DNA from: Bradyrhizobium sp. 132
Lineage (GTDB): Bacteria; Pseudomonadota; Alphaproteobacteria; Rhizobiales; Xanthobacteraceae
Assembly (NCBI RefSeq): GCF_023074185.1
Contig: NZ_JADPKY010000033.1
Location: 95,239-159,238, forward strand
Direction of reading: 5' to 3'
Length of the DNA: 64,000 nt
Positions 1-6,400 of this stretch are shown in pieces; position 1 is the first letter of the stretch, and the number at the start of each line of letters is the position of its first letter. The notes under the pieces are model-generated. The model saw only the letters and a list, made by a program, of their open reading frames with translations, had not been told where the DNA came from and made no database searches. The position numbers and the translations under genes are program-made.

Positions 1-226
1 ATGCGAAGTTGGTCACGAACCGATAGACGAAGCTTAGAAAGACCATGCGGGCTCAAGCCTTGAAGGGGTGGCGCAACCGGATCGTGTTGCGAATACGGGA
101 TCAGGGGGCCCAGAGCGGAACAGCCGGCCTGGATGCCGTGCAGGCGCCGTCTACGCCAATTTTGTTTCAACAAAGATACTATTGCCCCTGCAATTGCCGC
201 CTTTTAGCCACTCGCGCGCCGCCATA

Positions 227-598
227 ATGCAAGCCGGAGCACGGCTGTCGGCCCGTTCCGCGCGCCTGCTGCTGCAACGGCTCAATGGAGATTTGGCGAG
301 AGCCGCGATAGACTACCGCCACCACATGTGGGGGCTGCCGATGCCGAAGAAGGGAATCACCGGCCACGACGACTGGGTTCTGACCGAGGCGCTGGCGACC
401 GCGCTGGTCGCGCTGGAGCAGCTCGAAACCAAGCACCAGCCGAACGCGCATATGGACGATATCCGCAAGATGCTCTCGAACGGCAAGGAGCCGGCGGCGG
501 TGAGCCTGCACCTCGCCCAGGCCAAATGCCGGCTGTTTCCCGACCTCGATCCGCTGGAGATCTACCGGGAATACGGCATCGGCGACGAATACGGCTGA
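227..598 (+). CDS. hypothetical protein, 123 aa
   Basis: I do not recognise a family. From the ATG at 227 the protein starts MQAGARLSARSA, is helical and charged, has no signal peptide or membrane segment, and ends in an acidic GIGDEYG tail. An in-frame ATG at 68 would add 53 residues of low-quality sequence, so the later start is preferred. It stands alone: the next genes run on the opposite strand and converge on it. The amino-acid make-up (many Ala/Leu, regular heptads around the EALATALVALEQLE stretch) suggests a folded soluble protein rather than a chance frame. Confidence 0.55.
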   Translation: MQAGARLSARSARLLLQRLNGDLARAAIDYRHHMWGLPMPKKGITGHDDWVLTEALATALVALEQLETKHQPNAHMDDIRKMLSNGKEPAAVSLHLAQAKCRLFPDLDPLEIYREYGIGDEYG

Positions 599-619
599 GG
601 GCGCCGTTGACCGGCGCAA

Positions 620-808
620 CTAGGGGCCGCCGGAGACCGATCCCGCGATCACCATGACCAGCGCGGCAAGGTCGATCTTGCCGTTGACGATCAGCTCCTC
701 CGAGCTTTTCAGAGCGTCCGTGTCCTGGACCTTGAGCGATTGCGGCCGGTTCGCCGCCTGCCGCTGCAGTTCGCCGATGATGGCTTCCTTGAGCTTCTCC
801 TCCAGCAT
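620..808 (-). CDS. small hypothetical protein, 62 aa
   Basis: The frame starts MLEEKLKEAIIGEL and ends AGSVSGGP. The first half is an amphipathic, charged helix and the C-terminal end is hydrophobic (AALVMVIAGS). The ATG at 808 lies 11 nt after the stop of the Cys-rich copper protein gene, so the two are probably cotranscribed. A longer in-frame reading upstream exists but overlaps that gene in another frame and is not protein-like. Function unknown; an accessory role to the copper-storage protein is only inferred from linkage. Confidence 0.5.
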   Translation of the reverse strand: MLEEKLKEAIIGELQRQAANRPQSLKVQDTDALKSSEELIVNGKIDLAALVMVIAGSVSGGP

Positions 809-819
809 GGACTTTGTCC

Positions 820-1149
820 TCAGGCTGCCATCGCACGGCAGGATTGTGCGCAGGAGCGGCACATGGCGACGCACTCGTCCATGCCGCCGAGCCGCTCGCA
901 ATCCTCGGCGCATTCGGTGCAGATTTCGGCGCATTCGCCGCACGTATGCCGGTGATGCGGCGTGTTGATCAGCATGAAATGCGCCGCCGTCCGGCACATT
1001 TCGGCGCACGCCATCATCAGGCGGAAATGCTTGGGCTCGACGTGCCTGCCGCCGGTCTCGAGGCAATGGTTCATCGCCGTGCCGAGGCAGGTCTGGTAGC
1101 AGCTCATGCAGAGCGCGATGCAGCGCGTCATGTCTTCGGATTGAGCCAT
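820..1149 (-). CDS. four-helix-bundle copper-binding protein (Csp/DUF326-like)
   Basis: This is a 109-aa protein with 16 cysteines, many in CxxC or CxxxC spacing along predicted helices (RCIALCMSCYQTC; CGECAEICTECAEDC; CVAMCRSCAQSC). That is the pattern of cytosolic Csp3-type copper-storage proteins, which bind many Cu(I) ions inside a four-helix bundle. No signal peptide is seen, so a cytoplasmic location is likely. The start at 1149 is preferred over in-frame sequence up to 1230 because GGAGAA lies just upstream. It sits downstream of a CDF metal exporter on the same strand and has its own candidate EcfG-type promoter in the 99-nt gap. A role in buffering Cu(I) is inferred from family knowledge. 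Confidence 0.85.
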   Translation of the reverse strand: MAQSEDMTRCIALCMSCYQTCLGTAMNHCLETGGRHVEPKHFRLMMACAEMCRTAAHFMLINTPHHRHTCGECAEICTECAEDCERLGGMDECVAMCRSCAQSCRAMAA

Positions 1150-1183
1150 CCGTTTTCTCCAATGCTCGCCCCCTGCACCGGTC

Positions 1184-1209
1184 AACCAGTGGGATGTTGT
1201 GATCGTTCC
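1184..1209 (-). promoter_or_regulatory. candidate EcfG-type promoter (imperfect)
   Basis: On the minus strand GGAAC (1209-1205) is followed after 17 nt by GGTT (1187-1184), one base off the EcfG -10 core CGTT. It lies about 35 nt before the copper-storage protein start. Weaker than the four perfect sites elsewhere in the window. Confidence 0.35.
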
Positions 1210-1248
1210 TGCCGTCGTGCCGATTGACATCGGGGGAACCTCGCAAAG

Positions 1249-2193
1249 CTAGCCGTAACGCGTCGCGCGCACCGCCCGGTAGCGAGCATCGGTCTGCGGC
1301 TTGATGAACAGCGCCGCCACGCTCGGATGGCGTTTGCGTATCTCGGTCTCGATCGAAACGACGCATCGCTCGATGTCGTCGGCGCGCTTGTCATCCGCAA
1401 ATTCGATGCTGAGGGCCGCAACGACCTCGACCGGCGACAGCTGCACCGTCAGAAGGCCGTTGGCCCTGAGCACGCCGGGCGAACGCCTTGCGATGTCGAG
1501 GACCGATCGCGCAAGCTCCGGATCGGCGGGCTCGCCGATCAGCAGGCTCTTGCTCTCGCGCGCGAGACCGATCGACACGATCGCCAGCAATATCCCGATC
1601 AGGATCGACCCGATCCCATCCCAGACCGGCTGGCTCAGCAATACGGCGGCCGCAGTGGCCGCCGCAGCAATGGCGATGCCGACCAGCGCCGCACTGTCCT
1701 CGAGCAGCACCATGAATGCCGGAGGATCCTTGCTGCGAACGAAAGCCTGATAATATCCCAACCGCTGGCCGTCCGAGCTGAAGCGCCGCAGGGCAATCAG
1801 CCAGGAGCCCCCTTCAAACAGGAACGACAGCCCGAGCACCACGAAGCTGACGATCGGACTTTCGATCGGCTCGGGTGCGGCGACATGCAGAATGCCCTGA
1901 TACAGCGAGACACCGGCGCCCAGCGCGAAGATGAGCAGCGCAACGATGAAGCTCCAGAAATACAGCTCGCGCCCATAACCGAGCGGATGGGATTCATCGG
2001 GCGAACGGCTCGCGCGCCGGTAGCCGTAAAGCAGCAGGATCTCGTTGGTCGTGTCGACGAGCGAATGCACCGCTTCGCTCGTCATGGCCGAACTCCCCGT
2101 CCACGCGGCGGCGCCGATCTTCGTGACCGCGACGAGGACGTTGCCGAGCAGCGCCGCATAGACCGCGGTCCTCGAGGATGATTCTGTTGCCAA
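1249..2193 (-). CDS. cation diffusion facilitator (CDF) family transporter
   Basis: This 314-aa inner-membrane protein probably exports a divalent metal (Zn, Mn, Co or Fe) by proton antiport. The CDF metal site is visible in TM2 as H43-S-L-V-D47, followed by the conserved HPLGYGRE loop. About six hydrophobic segments fill residues 10-215 and a cytoplasmic C-terminal domain follows (HPSVAALFIKPQ near the end). The first codon is TTG at 2193. It starts 18 nt after the thioredoxin-reductase-like gene, suggesting one transcript with that gene and the FMN reductase. The exact metal cannot be read from the sequence. Confidence 0.88.
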   Translation of the reverse strand: MATESSSRTAVYAALLGNVLVAVTKIGAAAWTGSSAMTSEAVHSLVDTTNEILLLYGYRRASRSPDESHPLGYGRELYFWSFIVALLIFALGAGVSLYQGILHVAAPEPIESPIVSFVVLGLSFLFEGGSWLIALRRFSSDGQRLGYYQAFVRSKDPPAFMVLLEDSAALVGIAIAAAATAAAVLLSQPVWDGIGSILIGILLAIVSIGLARESKSLLIGEPADPELARSVLDIARRSPGVLRANGLLTVQLSPVEVVAALSIEFADDKRADDIERCVVSIETEIRKRHPSVAALFIKPQTDARYRAVRATRYG

Positions 2194-2211
2194 TGTCCGA
2201 TACCCCGTTCC

Positions 2212-3117
2212 TCATGCCAGCCGTCGCGGCAGGCTGCGGTGGATCGTGCAGGCGGCGACCGCGGCGTGGCCGAACGCGACCGAGATCTGGTGCAAGTCGG
2301 TGACGACGTCGCCGATCCCGTAGAGCCCGTCGACGGAGCTGCGCTGATGGTCGTCGACCTTCAGGTAACCCTCTCCGGTATGTTCGGCCACGAGCGTCAT
2401 CGCGAGATGCGAGCGCACCTCCGCACCCATCACCGGGTAGACCATCTCGAATTGCGCCGTCCGGCCGCCTTCGAAGACGGCTTCGACGCCGTCGTCTCTC
2501 CGCCTCAGGCGCACGCCGGGCGCAACCACGACCTCGACACCTGCTTCAGTCAGCTCCGACACTGCGGCCTTCCCGTCATCCTCGCCCGTTGCGAGCAACG
2601 TCACGTCGCGGGAGTAGCCGCGCAGGAACAGCGCCTTGCCGGCGGCACGGTGAAGCGGGCCGACGATTCCGATACGGTGGCCGATCGCCTCGAAGGCGTC
2701 GCAGACCGGACAATAGCGCAACAGCCCGTCCGCGACCGCGGCGCGCCATTCGTCGAACGGCGGATGGGTATCGACGATACCGCAGGCAAGGATGACGGTG
2801 GCAGCCGCATGCACGTCGCCATTCCAGATCGCCTGAAAACCGTGGTCGTGCCGCCGCAAGGCGGTGACCTCGGCGGTCACCCGCGTGACCGCGAGCTCGT
2901 CCAGCTGCGCCGACATGCGTGCCATCAAGTCGGTGCCGGACAGGCCGTGGACGAAGCCCGGCACGTTGTGACTGCGCGGGATCAGCGCCGCCCGGCTTGC
3001 GCCTGCGTCCACGACACAGACACGGCGCCGAAATCGCGCGAGGTAGATCGCGGCCATCAGCCCGGCCGGGCCGCCGCCGACGATCAGGCAATCATGCGAT
3101 TGATTTTCCCCGCTCAT
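2212..3117 (-). CDS. NAD(P)/FAD-dependent oxidoreductase, thioredoxin-reductase-like
   Basis: This 301-aa flavoprotein has an N-terminal FAD-binding motif (VGGGPAGLMAA, residues 11-21), a redox-active CPVC pair (C136, C139) and a C-terminal YGIGDV FAD-contact motif. Its architecture matches class II thioredoxin reductases but it is a little shorter, and CPVC replaces the usual CATC, so the partner may not be thioredoxin itself. It overlaps the upstream FMN-reductase gene by 4 nt (ATGA) and is followed after 18 nt by the CDF transporter. The tight arrangement points to a shared redox or metal-stress role. Confidence 0.82.
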   Translation of the reverse strand: MSGENQSHDCLIVGGGPAGLMAAIYLARFRRRVCVVDAGASRAALIPRSHNVPGFVHGLSGTDLMARMSAQLDELAVTRVTAEVTALRRHDHGFQAIWNGDVHAAATVILACGIVDTHPPFDEWRAAVADGLLRYCPVCDAFEAIGHRIGIVGPLHRAAGKALFLRGYSRDVTLLATGEDDGKAAVSELTEAGVEVVVAPGVRLRRRDDGVEAVFEGGRTAQFEMVYPVMGAEVRSHLAMTLVAEHTGEGYLKVDDHQRSSVDGLYGIGDVVTDLHQISVAFGHAAVAACTIHRSLPRRLA

Positions 3118-4190
3118 TTGGGAATCGGATCGGACAGGCCCTCACCGGGCTCGCGAAGCTGTCCGCTCCGCGCCAGCCGGACCGCATTGCCGAGCGCGCG
3201 CGCTGCATTCCGCACCTCCTCCTGGAATCCGCTGTCGTTATCGAGCGCGCGGTGCGAGGTGGCGTATTGCTCCATGTAGCCGACATAGCCGTCGAACTCG
3301 GCGAAGCGGCCCGCAGAGACCAGCTGCATGTCGGTCAGCCAGTCGGACAAGGCGCGGCGCACGCCCTCGGCACCGACCGCATCGCCGTGAACAACGAGGC
3401 CGAAATGACGGCCGGCGAGATGGCGGGGATAAGACCACCCCTTCAGCTCCAGCGCCTTCGCCTCGGCGGCCTCCTTGCCGTGGGTCGAGGTCGGATCGGG
3501 ATTGCCGCCATCGGCGCAGACCATGCGGTCCATCATCGCCTTGAGCCCGGCGGGCACGTGATACCAGTTCACCGGCGTCACGATCAGGATGCCGTGGGCC
3601 GCGACCCACAGCGGATAGATATCGTTCATCCAGTCGCCGGTCTGCCCCAGCGAATAATTCGGATAGCAGCTGCAGGGCCAGTGGCAGAGCGGCATCGCGG
3701 TTCCGACGCAAGACTTGCAGGGATGGATATGCTTGCCGAACTCCGAAGCCAGGCGCGACAGATCGAGGACGTCGACGGCAAACCCAAGCTCGGCAAAAAC
3801 CGGTTCAGCGAGCTCGACCAGACGCCAGGTCTTGGACATCTCGCCGGGACAGGTGTGCTCGCTGCGCGCCGAGCCGTTGATGATGAGGATACGCGGCGTC
3901 TCGTCCGCATCGTCATGAATTCGCTGCGCCGCCAGGATTTTCGCGCGCGCGTCGAGCCAGTCGATGGCGATGTCGTAGTCGGGATCGGAGAATCCGGCGC
4001 CCGCCTTTCGCGTCAGCGGGACCTTGCGTGAATGGCTGTAGGCATCCCAGGCAGCGCCGACGATGGCATCGAGCTCGCGCTGGAGCGGTGCAAAGGCGGG
4101 ATCGACGAACTGGTTTTTGTAACGCCGTTCGAACGCCTCGCGCGACAGCTTGACGGGCGGCATCCCCTTGCGAACGTCGGCTTCCGTCAT
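3114..4190 (-). CDS. flavodoxin-fold NAD(P)H-dependent FMN reductase family protein
   Basis: The 358-aa protein contains a flavodoxin-like domain starting near residue 100 (ILIINGSARSEHTCPGEM), with the Cys-rich CKSCVGTAMPLCHWPCSC segment and the TPVNWYHVPAGLKAMMDRM motif typical of NADPH-dependent FMN reductases. The N-terminal 95 residues are extra and helical. It is first in the apparent operon and overlaps the thioredoxin-reductase-like gene by 4 nt, which suggests translational coupling. It could supply reduced flavin or act as a quinone reductase; the substrate is unknown. A candidate stress promoter lies upstream (4224-4248). Confidence 0.8.
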   Translation of the reverse strand: MTEADVRKGMPPVKLSREAFERRYKNQFVDPAFAPLQRELDAIVGAAWDAYSHSRKVPLTRKAGAGFSDPDYDIAIDWLDARAKILAAQRIHDDADETPRILIINGSARSEHTCPGEMSKTWRLVELAEPVFAELGFAVDVLDLSRLASEFGKHIHPCKSCVGTAMPLCHWPCSCYPNYSLGQTGDWMNDIYPLWVAAHGILIVTPVNWYHVPAGLKAMMDRMVCADGGNPDPTSTHGKEAAEAKALELKGWSYPRHLAGRHFGLVVHGDAVGAEGVRRALSDWLTDMQLVSAGRFAEFDGYVGYMEQYATSHRALDNDSGFQEEVRNAARALGNAVRLARSGQLREPGEGLSDPIPK

Positions 4191-4223
4191 GCTGGCTCCT
4201 GGCGAAGTCGGACCAGCCCGACC

Positions 4224-4248
4224 AACCCGGGACGCAGCGCGCGGTTCC
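4224..4248 (-). promoter_or_regulatory. candidate EcfG-type promoter (imperfect)
   Basis: On the minus strand GGAAC (4248-4244), a 16-nt spacer and GGTT (4227-4224) precede the FMN reductase operon. The -35 core is perfect and the -10 has one mismatch to CGTT. A start about 35 nt before the ATG at 4190 would result. Confidence 0.38.
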
Positions 4249-4256
4249 TCGTTACT

Positions 4257-4463
4257 CTAGCAGTGAGCGACGTCCGGCGGCAGGTCGAATTGCGCGATCC
4301 GCTGGTCCAGCCGCCACAGTTCGATGCGGTGGCCCAGCACGAGCGATGCCGCTTCGCGCTTGGCCTGCTCGTCATCGTCGCAGACGAGATTGATGCATCC
4401 GAACACATGCCCGTCCGGATCGATCTGGAATGCGCGGTAGTGCCTGATGCTCCGCACCGTCAT
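4257..4463 (-). CDS. small hypothetical protein, 68 aa
   Basis: The ATG at 4463 overlaps the stop of the preceding small gene (ATGA), which decides the start over the in-frame GTG/ATG region up to 4499. The sequence begins MTVRSIRHYRAFQIDPDGHV and continues with a CINLVCDDDEQAKREA helix. This RHYRAFQIDPDGHV-type opening is common in short rhizobial proteins of unknown function. No signal peptide, no membrane segment. It is the second gene of a two-gene unit. Confidence 0.6.
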   Translation of the reverse strand: MTVRSIRHYRAFQIDPDGHVFGCINLVCDDDEQAKREAASLVLGHRIELWRLDQRIAQFDLPPDVAHC

Positions 4464-4666
4464 CCTCCACGTCTCGGGTAGACGGGCGTGCTCAACCATT
4501 CCGTCAGGTGCGAGGTCGCGTCGTTTTGCTTGGCGCGCCGAAGCAGCATGTCGCGCTCCTTGCCGGGCGGCAGGCTGCGCGCGCGTTCGCGAGCGGTTTC
4601 GGCGAATGTCGCCAACCGCTCCTGGAGCGATTGGGTCTGTTTCCTGCGATTGCGTTTGGCGGTCAT
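4460..4666 (-). CDS. small basic helical protein, paralogue of the 4963-5163 gene
   Basis: This 68-aa protein (MTAKRNRRKQTQ...) is almost entirely helical and basic. Its core RERARSLPPGKERD and C-terminal SHLTEWLS match the neighbouring 66-aa protein at 4963-5163 (REQAKSLPPGAARDEM; SQMSEWLR), so the two arose by tandem duplication. The longer in-frame extension to 4807 is rejected because the paralogue starts at the equivalent position. Function unknown; short proteins with the SLPPGxxRD motif are frequent in Bradyrhizobium. A 12-bp palindrome lies 11 nt before its start. Confidence 0.65.
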   Translation of the reverse strand: MTAKRNRRKQTQSLQERLATFAETARERARSLPPGKERDMLLRRAKQNDATSHLTEWLSTPVYPRRGG

Positions 4667-4676
4667 TGTACTTTCA

Positions 4677-4688
4677 CAAAGCGCTTTG
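4677..4688. promoter_or_regulatory. 12-bp perfect palindrome upstream of a small gene
   Basis: CAAAGCGCTTTG is self-complementary and sits 11 nt upstream of the ATG at 4666 on the minus strand. It could be an operator in the leader or be fortuitous; no regulator is evident. Confidence 0.25.
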
Positions 4689-4962
4689 ATTGGAAGGAAA
4701 TTGGCCCCGGCGGGAGGTCTGGCGCCAGGGCCCAGGTTTCCGTGCCGGTTGGGGCGGCCCAGCCCGGCAACGTTGGCAGCTTCGGCCGCAACCGCCGGTT
4801 CCGGCATTTCAATAAGTTAACGGTGCATGATTTTGCTGGTGCGAAGCACCGCGACCGGGCAGCGGATGCGCATCACTTCGCGCGCCGGCGCAACTTCGAC
4901 TGCGCCGCGAAGCGGCGTTGAATGGGGCACCATTCCGGCGCTGCGCATTCGCTTCGCCGGCC

Positions 4963-5163
4963 CTATTCCGGCGGCTGCAGCCCCGGCGACCGTAGCCACT
5001 CGCTCATCTGAGAACCGGTTTCCGCCTGACGCGCCCTGCGCAACATCTCGTCGCGTGCAGCGCCGGGCGGGAGCGACTTGGCCTGTTCGCGAAGCCGCTC
5101 GGCTTCCGCGGCCAGGCGCACTTCCAGTGCATCCGTTTGCTTGACACGATGCCGCGTCAACAT
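4963..5163 (-). CDS. small helical protein, paralogue of the 4460-4666 gene
   Basis: A 66-aa protein starting MLTRHRVKQTDALEVRL, with AGGGAGAA as a good ribosome-binding site before the ATG at 5163. It shares the SLPPGxxRD and (M/L)(S/T)EWL motifs with the 4460-4666 product and is otherwise a single long charged helix. About 300 bp without a convincing gene separate the two paralogues (4667-4962). Function unknown. Confidence 0.65.
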   Translation of the reverse strand: MLTRHRVKQTDALEVRLAAEAERLREQAKSLPPGAARDEMLRRARQAETGSQMSEWLRSPGLQPPE

Positions 5164-5297
5164 GAAGAATTCTCCCTGTTCGTGGACAGAGCGCGCCGTT
5201 GCGTCCTTCTCTGACGGCTTCCATAGCCAGACCGGATCGGAGCCTCAACGTTCCGGACCGCGAACGGTTTCTCCATGCCAGGCAAGTATCGGAGGGC

Positions 5298-5480
5298 CTA
5301 CTCTTCCCGGTGGTCGCGAAGGGCCTTGATCTCCGAGCGCAACATCGCGCTTTCCATCACCACTCGGCGCACCTCGCGCGTGGCATCATCAAGCTGATCC
5401 GCGAGCGCTCTGTGCTGCGCCCGGAGGGCGCGGCTCGCTTCGATCGCGCGCTCAGCGCGGGCAAACAGGACGTCGTTCAT
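5298..5480 (-). CDS. small coiled-coil protein, 60 aa
   Basis: Begins MNDVLFARAERAIEASRAL and continues as one heptad-rich helix ending IKALRDHREE. No ribosome-binding site is convincing, and an in-frame GTG at 5519 would add 13 residues (MKALWFRSFYRRS), so the start is uncertain. The spaced Leu/Ala pattern indicates a coiled coil. A palindrome (5520-5537) and a FixK/FNR-like box (5575-5588) precede it, which hints at regulated expression. Function unknown. Confidence 0.5.
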   Translation of the reverse strand: MNDVLFARAERAIEASRALRAQHRALADQLDDATREVRRVVMESAMLRSEIKALRDHREE

Positions 5481-5519
5481 GGAGCGACGATAGAAGCTTC
5501 GGAACCACAGCGCCTTCAC

Positions 5520-5537
5520 GTAAGTTACGTAATTTAC
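5520..5537. promoter_or_regulatory. 18-bp near-perfect palindrome
   Basis: The site reads GTAAGTTACGTAATTTAC, symmetric around TTACGTAA with one mismatched pair. It lies immediately upstream of the small coiled-coil gene. Operator-like; the cognate protein is unknown. Confidence 0.35.
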
Positions 5538-5574
5538 TCAAAACCAGCCATCCGCTCAAAATCATCCGCGAACG

Positions 5575-5588
5575 TTAACCTGGATCAA
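5575..5588 (-). promoter_or_regulatory. FixK/FNR-like box
   Basis: The 14-mer TTAACCTGGATCAA matches the FixK2-type pattern TTG(A/C)-N6-(T/G)CAA with one mismatch. Its centre is about 62 nt before the GTG at 5519 and 101 nt before the ATG at 5480. A Crp/Fnr-family gene lies next to it (5654-6400), but which protein would bind is not shown. Confidence 0.3.
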
Positions 5589-5653
5589 GTATCTCGCCAC
5601 CTGTCGACCGCCCGCGACCGAGGACCCACGTACTGTCCCAAGCAAAAGAGCGC

Positions 5654-6400
5654 TTAGCCCCGCCGATAGAGTTGCAGATAGCTCGGCGAGAACAGCGCCG
5701 CATCCTTGAGCGCATCGAGATCGGTGATGGTCAGCGTGCGATCGCGCAGCACGATCAGGCCGGAGGCCCGCAGTTCCTGTACCGTGCGGTTGAGATGGAC
5801 CACCGACAGCCCGGTGGCGTCCGCAAGATCCATTTGTGTCACCGGCATCACGCAGGAATTGCCGTCGACCATGCCGACGGGACGCAGCCGCTCGATAATC
5901 TCGCAGAACAAGTGGGCCACGCGTTCAAACGCCACCCGGCGGCCGAGATTGATGGCCCATTCGCGCTGGATGGCGTTGTTGACGAGGGTCTCACACCAGA
6001 ACGCTTCCGCCAGCGCGCGGTCGCCCGCCACCAGACCCTCGAACCGCGCGCGCTTGATTTCGGTGTAGACGACCGGCGTCATCGCCGCGATGGAATGATC
6101 CATGACCGACAGCAGGAACGCGTGCGCGTCGCAACTCTCGCCGGGAAACAGAAAGTTGACGATCTGGCGCCGACCGTCCTCGAGCGTCTTGTAGCGGCAG
6201 AGCCAGCCCGACAGCACGAGGCGGACACTGTCGACCGGATCGCCCTCCGAGATCAGATCCTCGCCCGACCCTGCGCGCTGGATTCCCTCAAGCATTGCGT
6301 ATTCAAGCGAGCTGCGGGCCTCCGTCGACAAGGGCCTCAGCACGTTCAGCCGGCGAATGACCGGGTCCACCATGCTGCGATCTAGCGTCGACAAGGGCAT
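5654..6400 (-). CDS. Crp/Fnr family transcriptional regulator
   Basis: This 248-aa protein has a cyclic-nucleotide-binding-like beta-barrel (residues about 20-140, with LISEGDPVDSVRLVLSGWLCRY and FLFPGESCDAHAF) and a C-terminal winged helix with QMDLADATGLSVVHLNRTVQEL as recognition helix. There is no N-terminal Cys cluster of the FNR iron-sulphur type, so it probably senses a small ligand or acts like other effector-less rhizobial members. The ATG overlaps the stop of the CheB-CheR-kinase fusion by 1 nt (TGATG), so it is translated with that sensor and may share its pathway. Confidence 0.85.
   Translation of the reverse strand: MPLSTLDRSMVDPVIRRLNVLRPLSTEARSSLEYAMLEGIQRAGSGEDLISEGDPVDSVRLVLSGWLCRYKTLEDGRRQIVNFLFPGESCDAHAFLLSVMDHSIAAMTPVVYTEIKRARFEGLVAGDRALAEAFWCETLVNNAIQREWAINLGRRVAFERVAHLFCEIIERLRPVGMVDGNSCVMPVTQMDLADATGLSVVHLNRTVQELRASGLIVLRDRTLTITDLDALKDAALFSPSYLQLYRRG

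Noticed and set aside
2239..3279. 346-aa plus-strand frame opposite the thioredoxin-reductase-like gene
   Set aside because: No motif, and the opposite strand has clear FAD and CPVC motifs.
4817..5248. 143-aa minus-strand frame and 105-aa plus-strand frame (4827-5144) near the small paralogues
   Set aside because: Both are Ala/Arg-rich without domains and overlap the better-supported 66-aa gene at 4963-5163.
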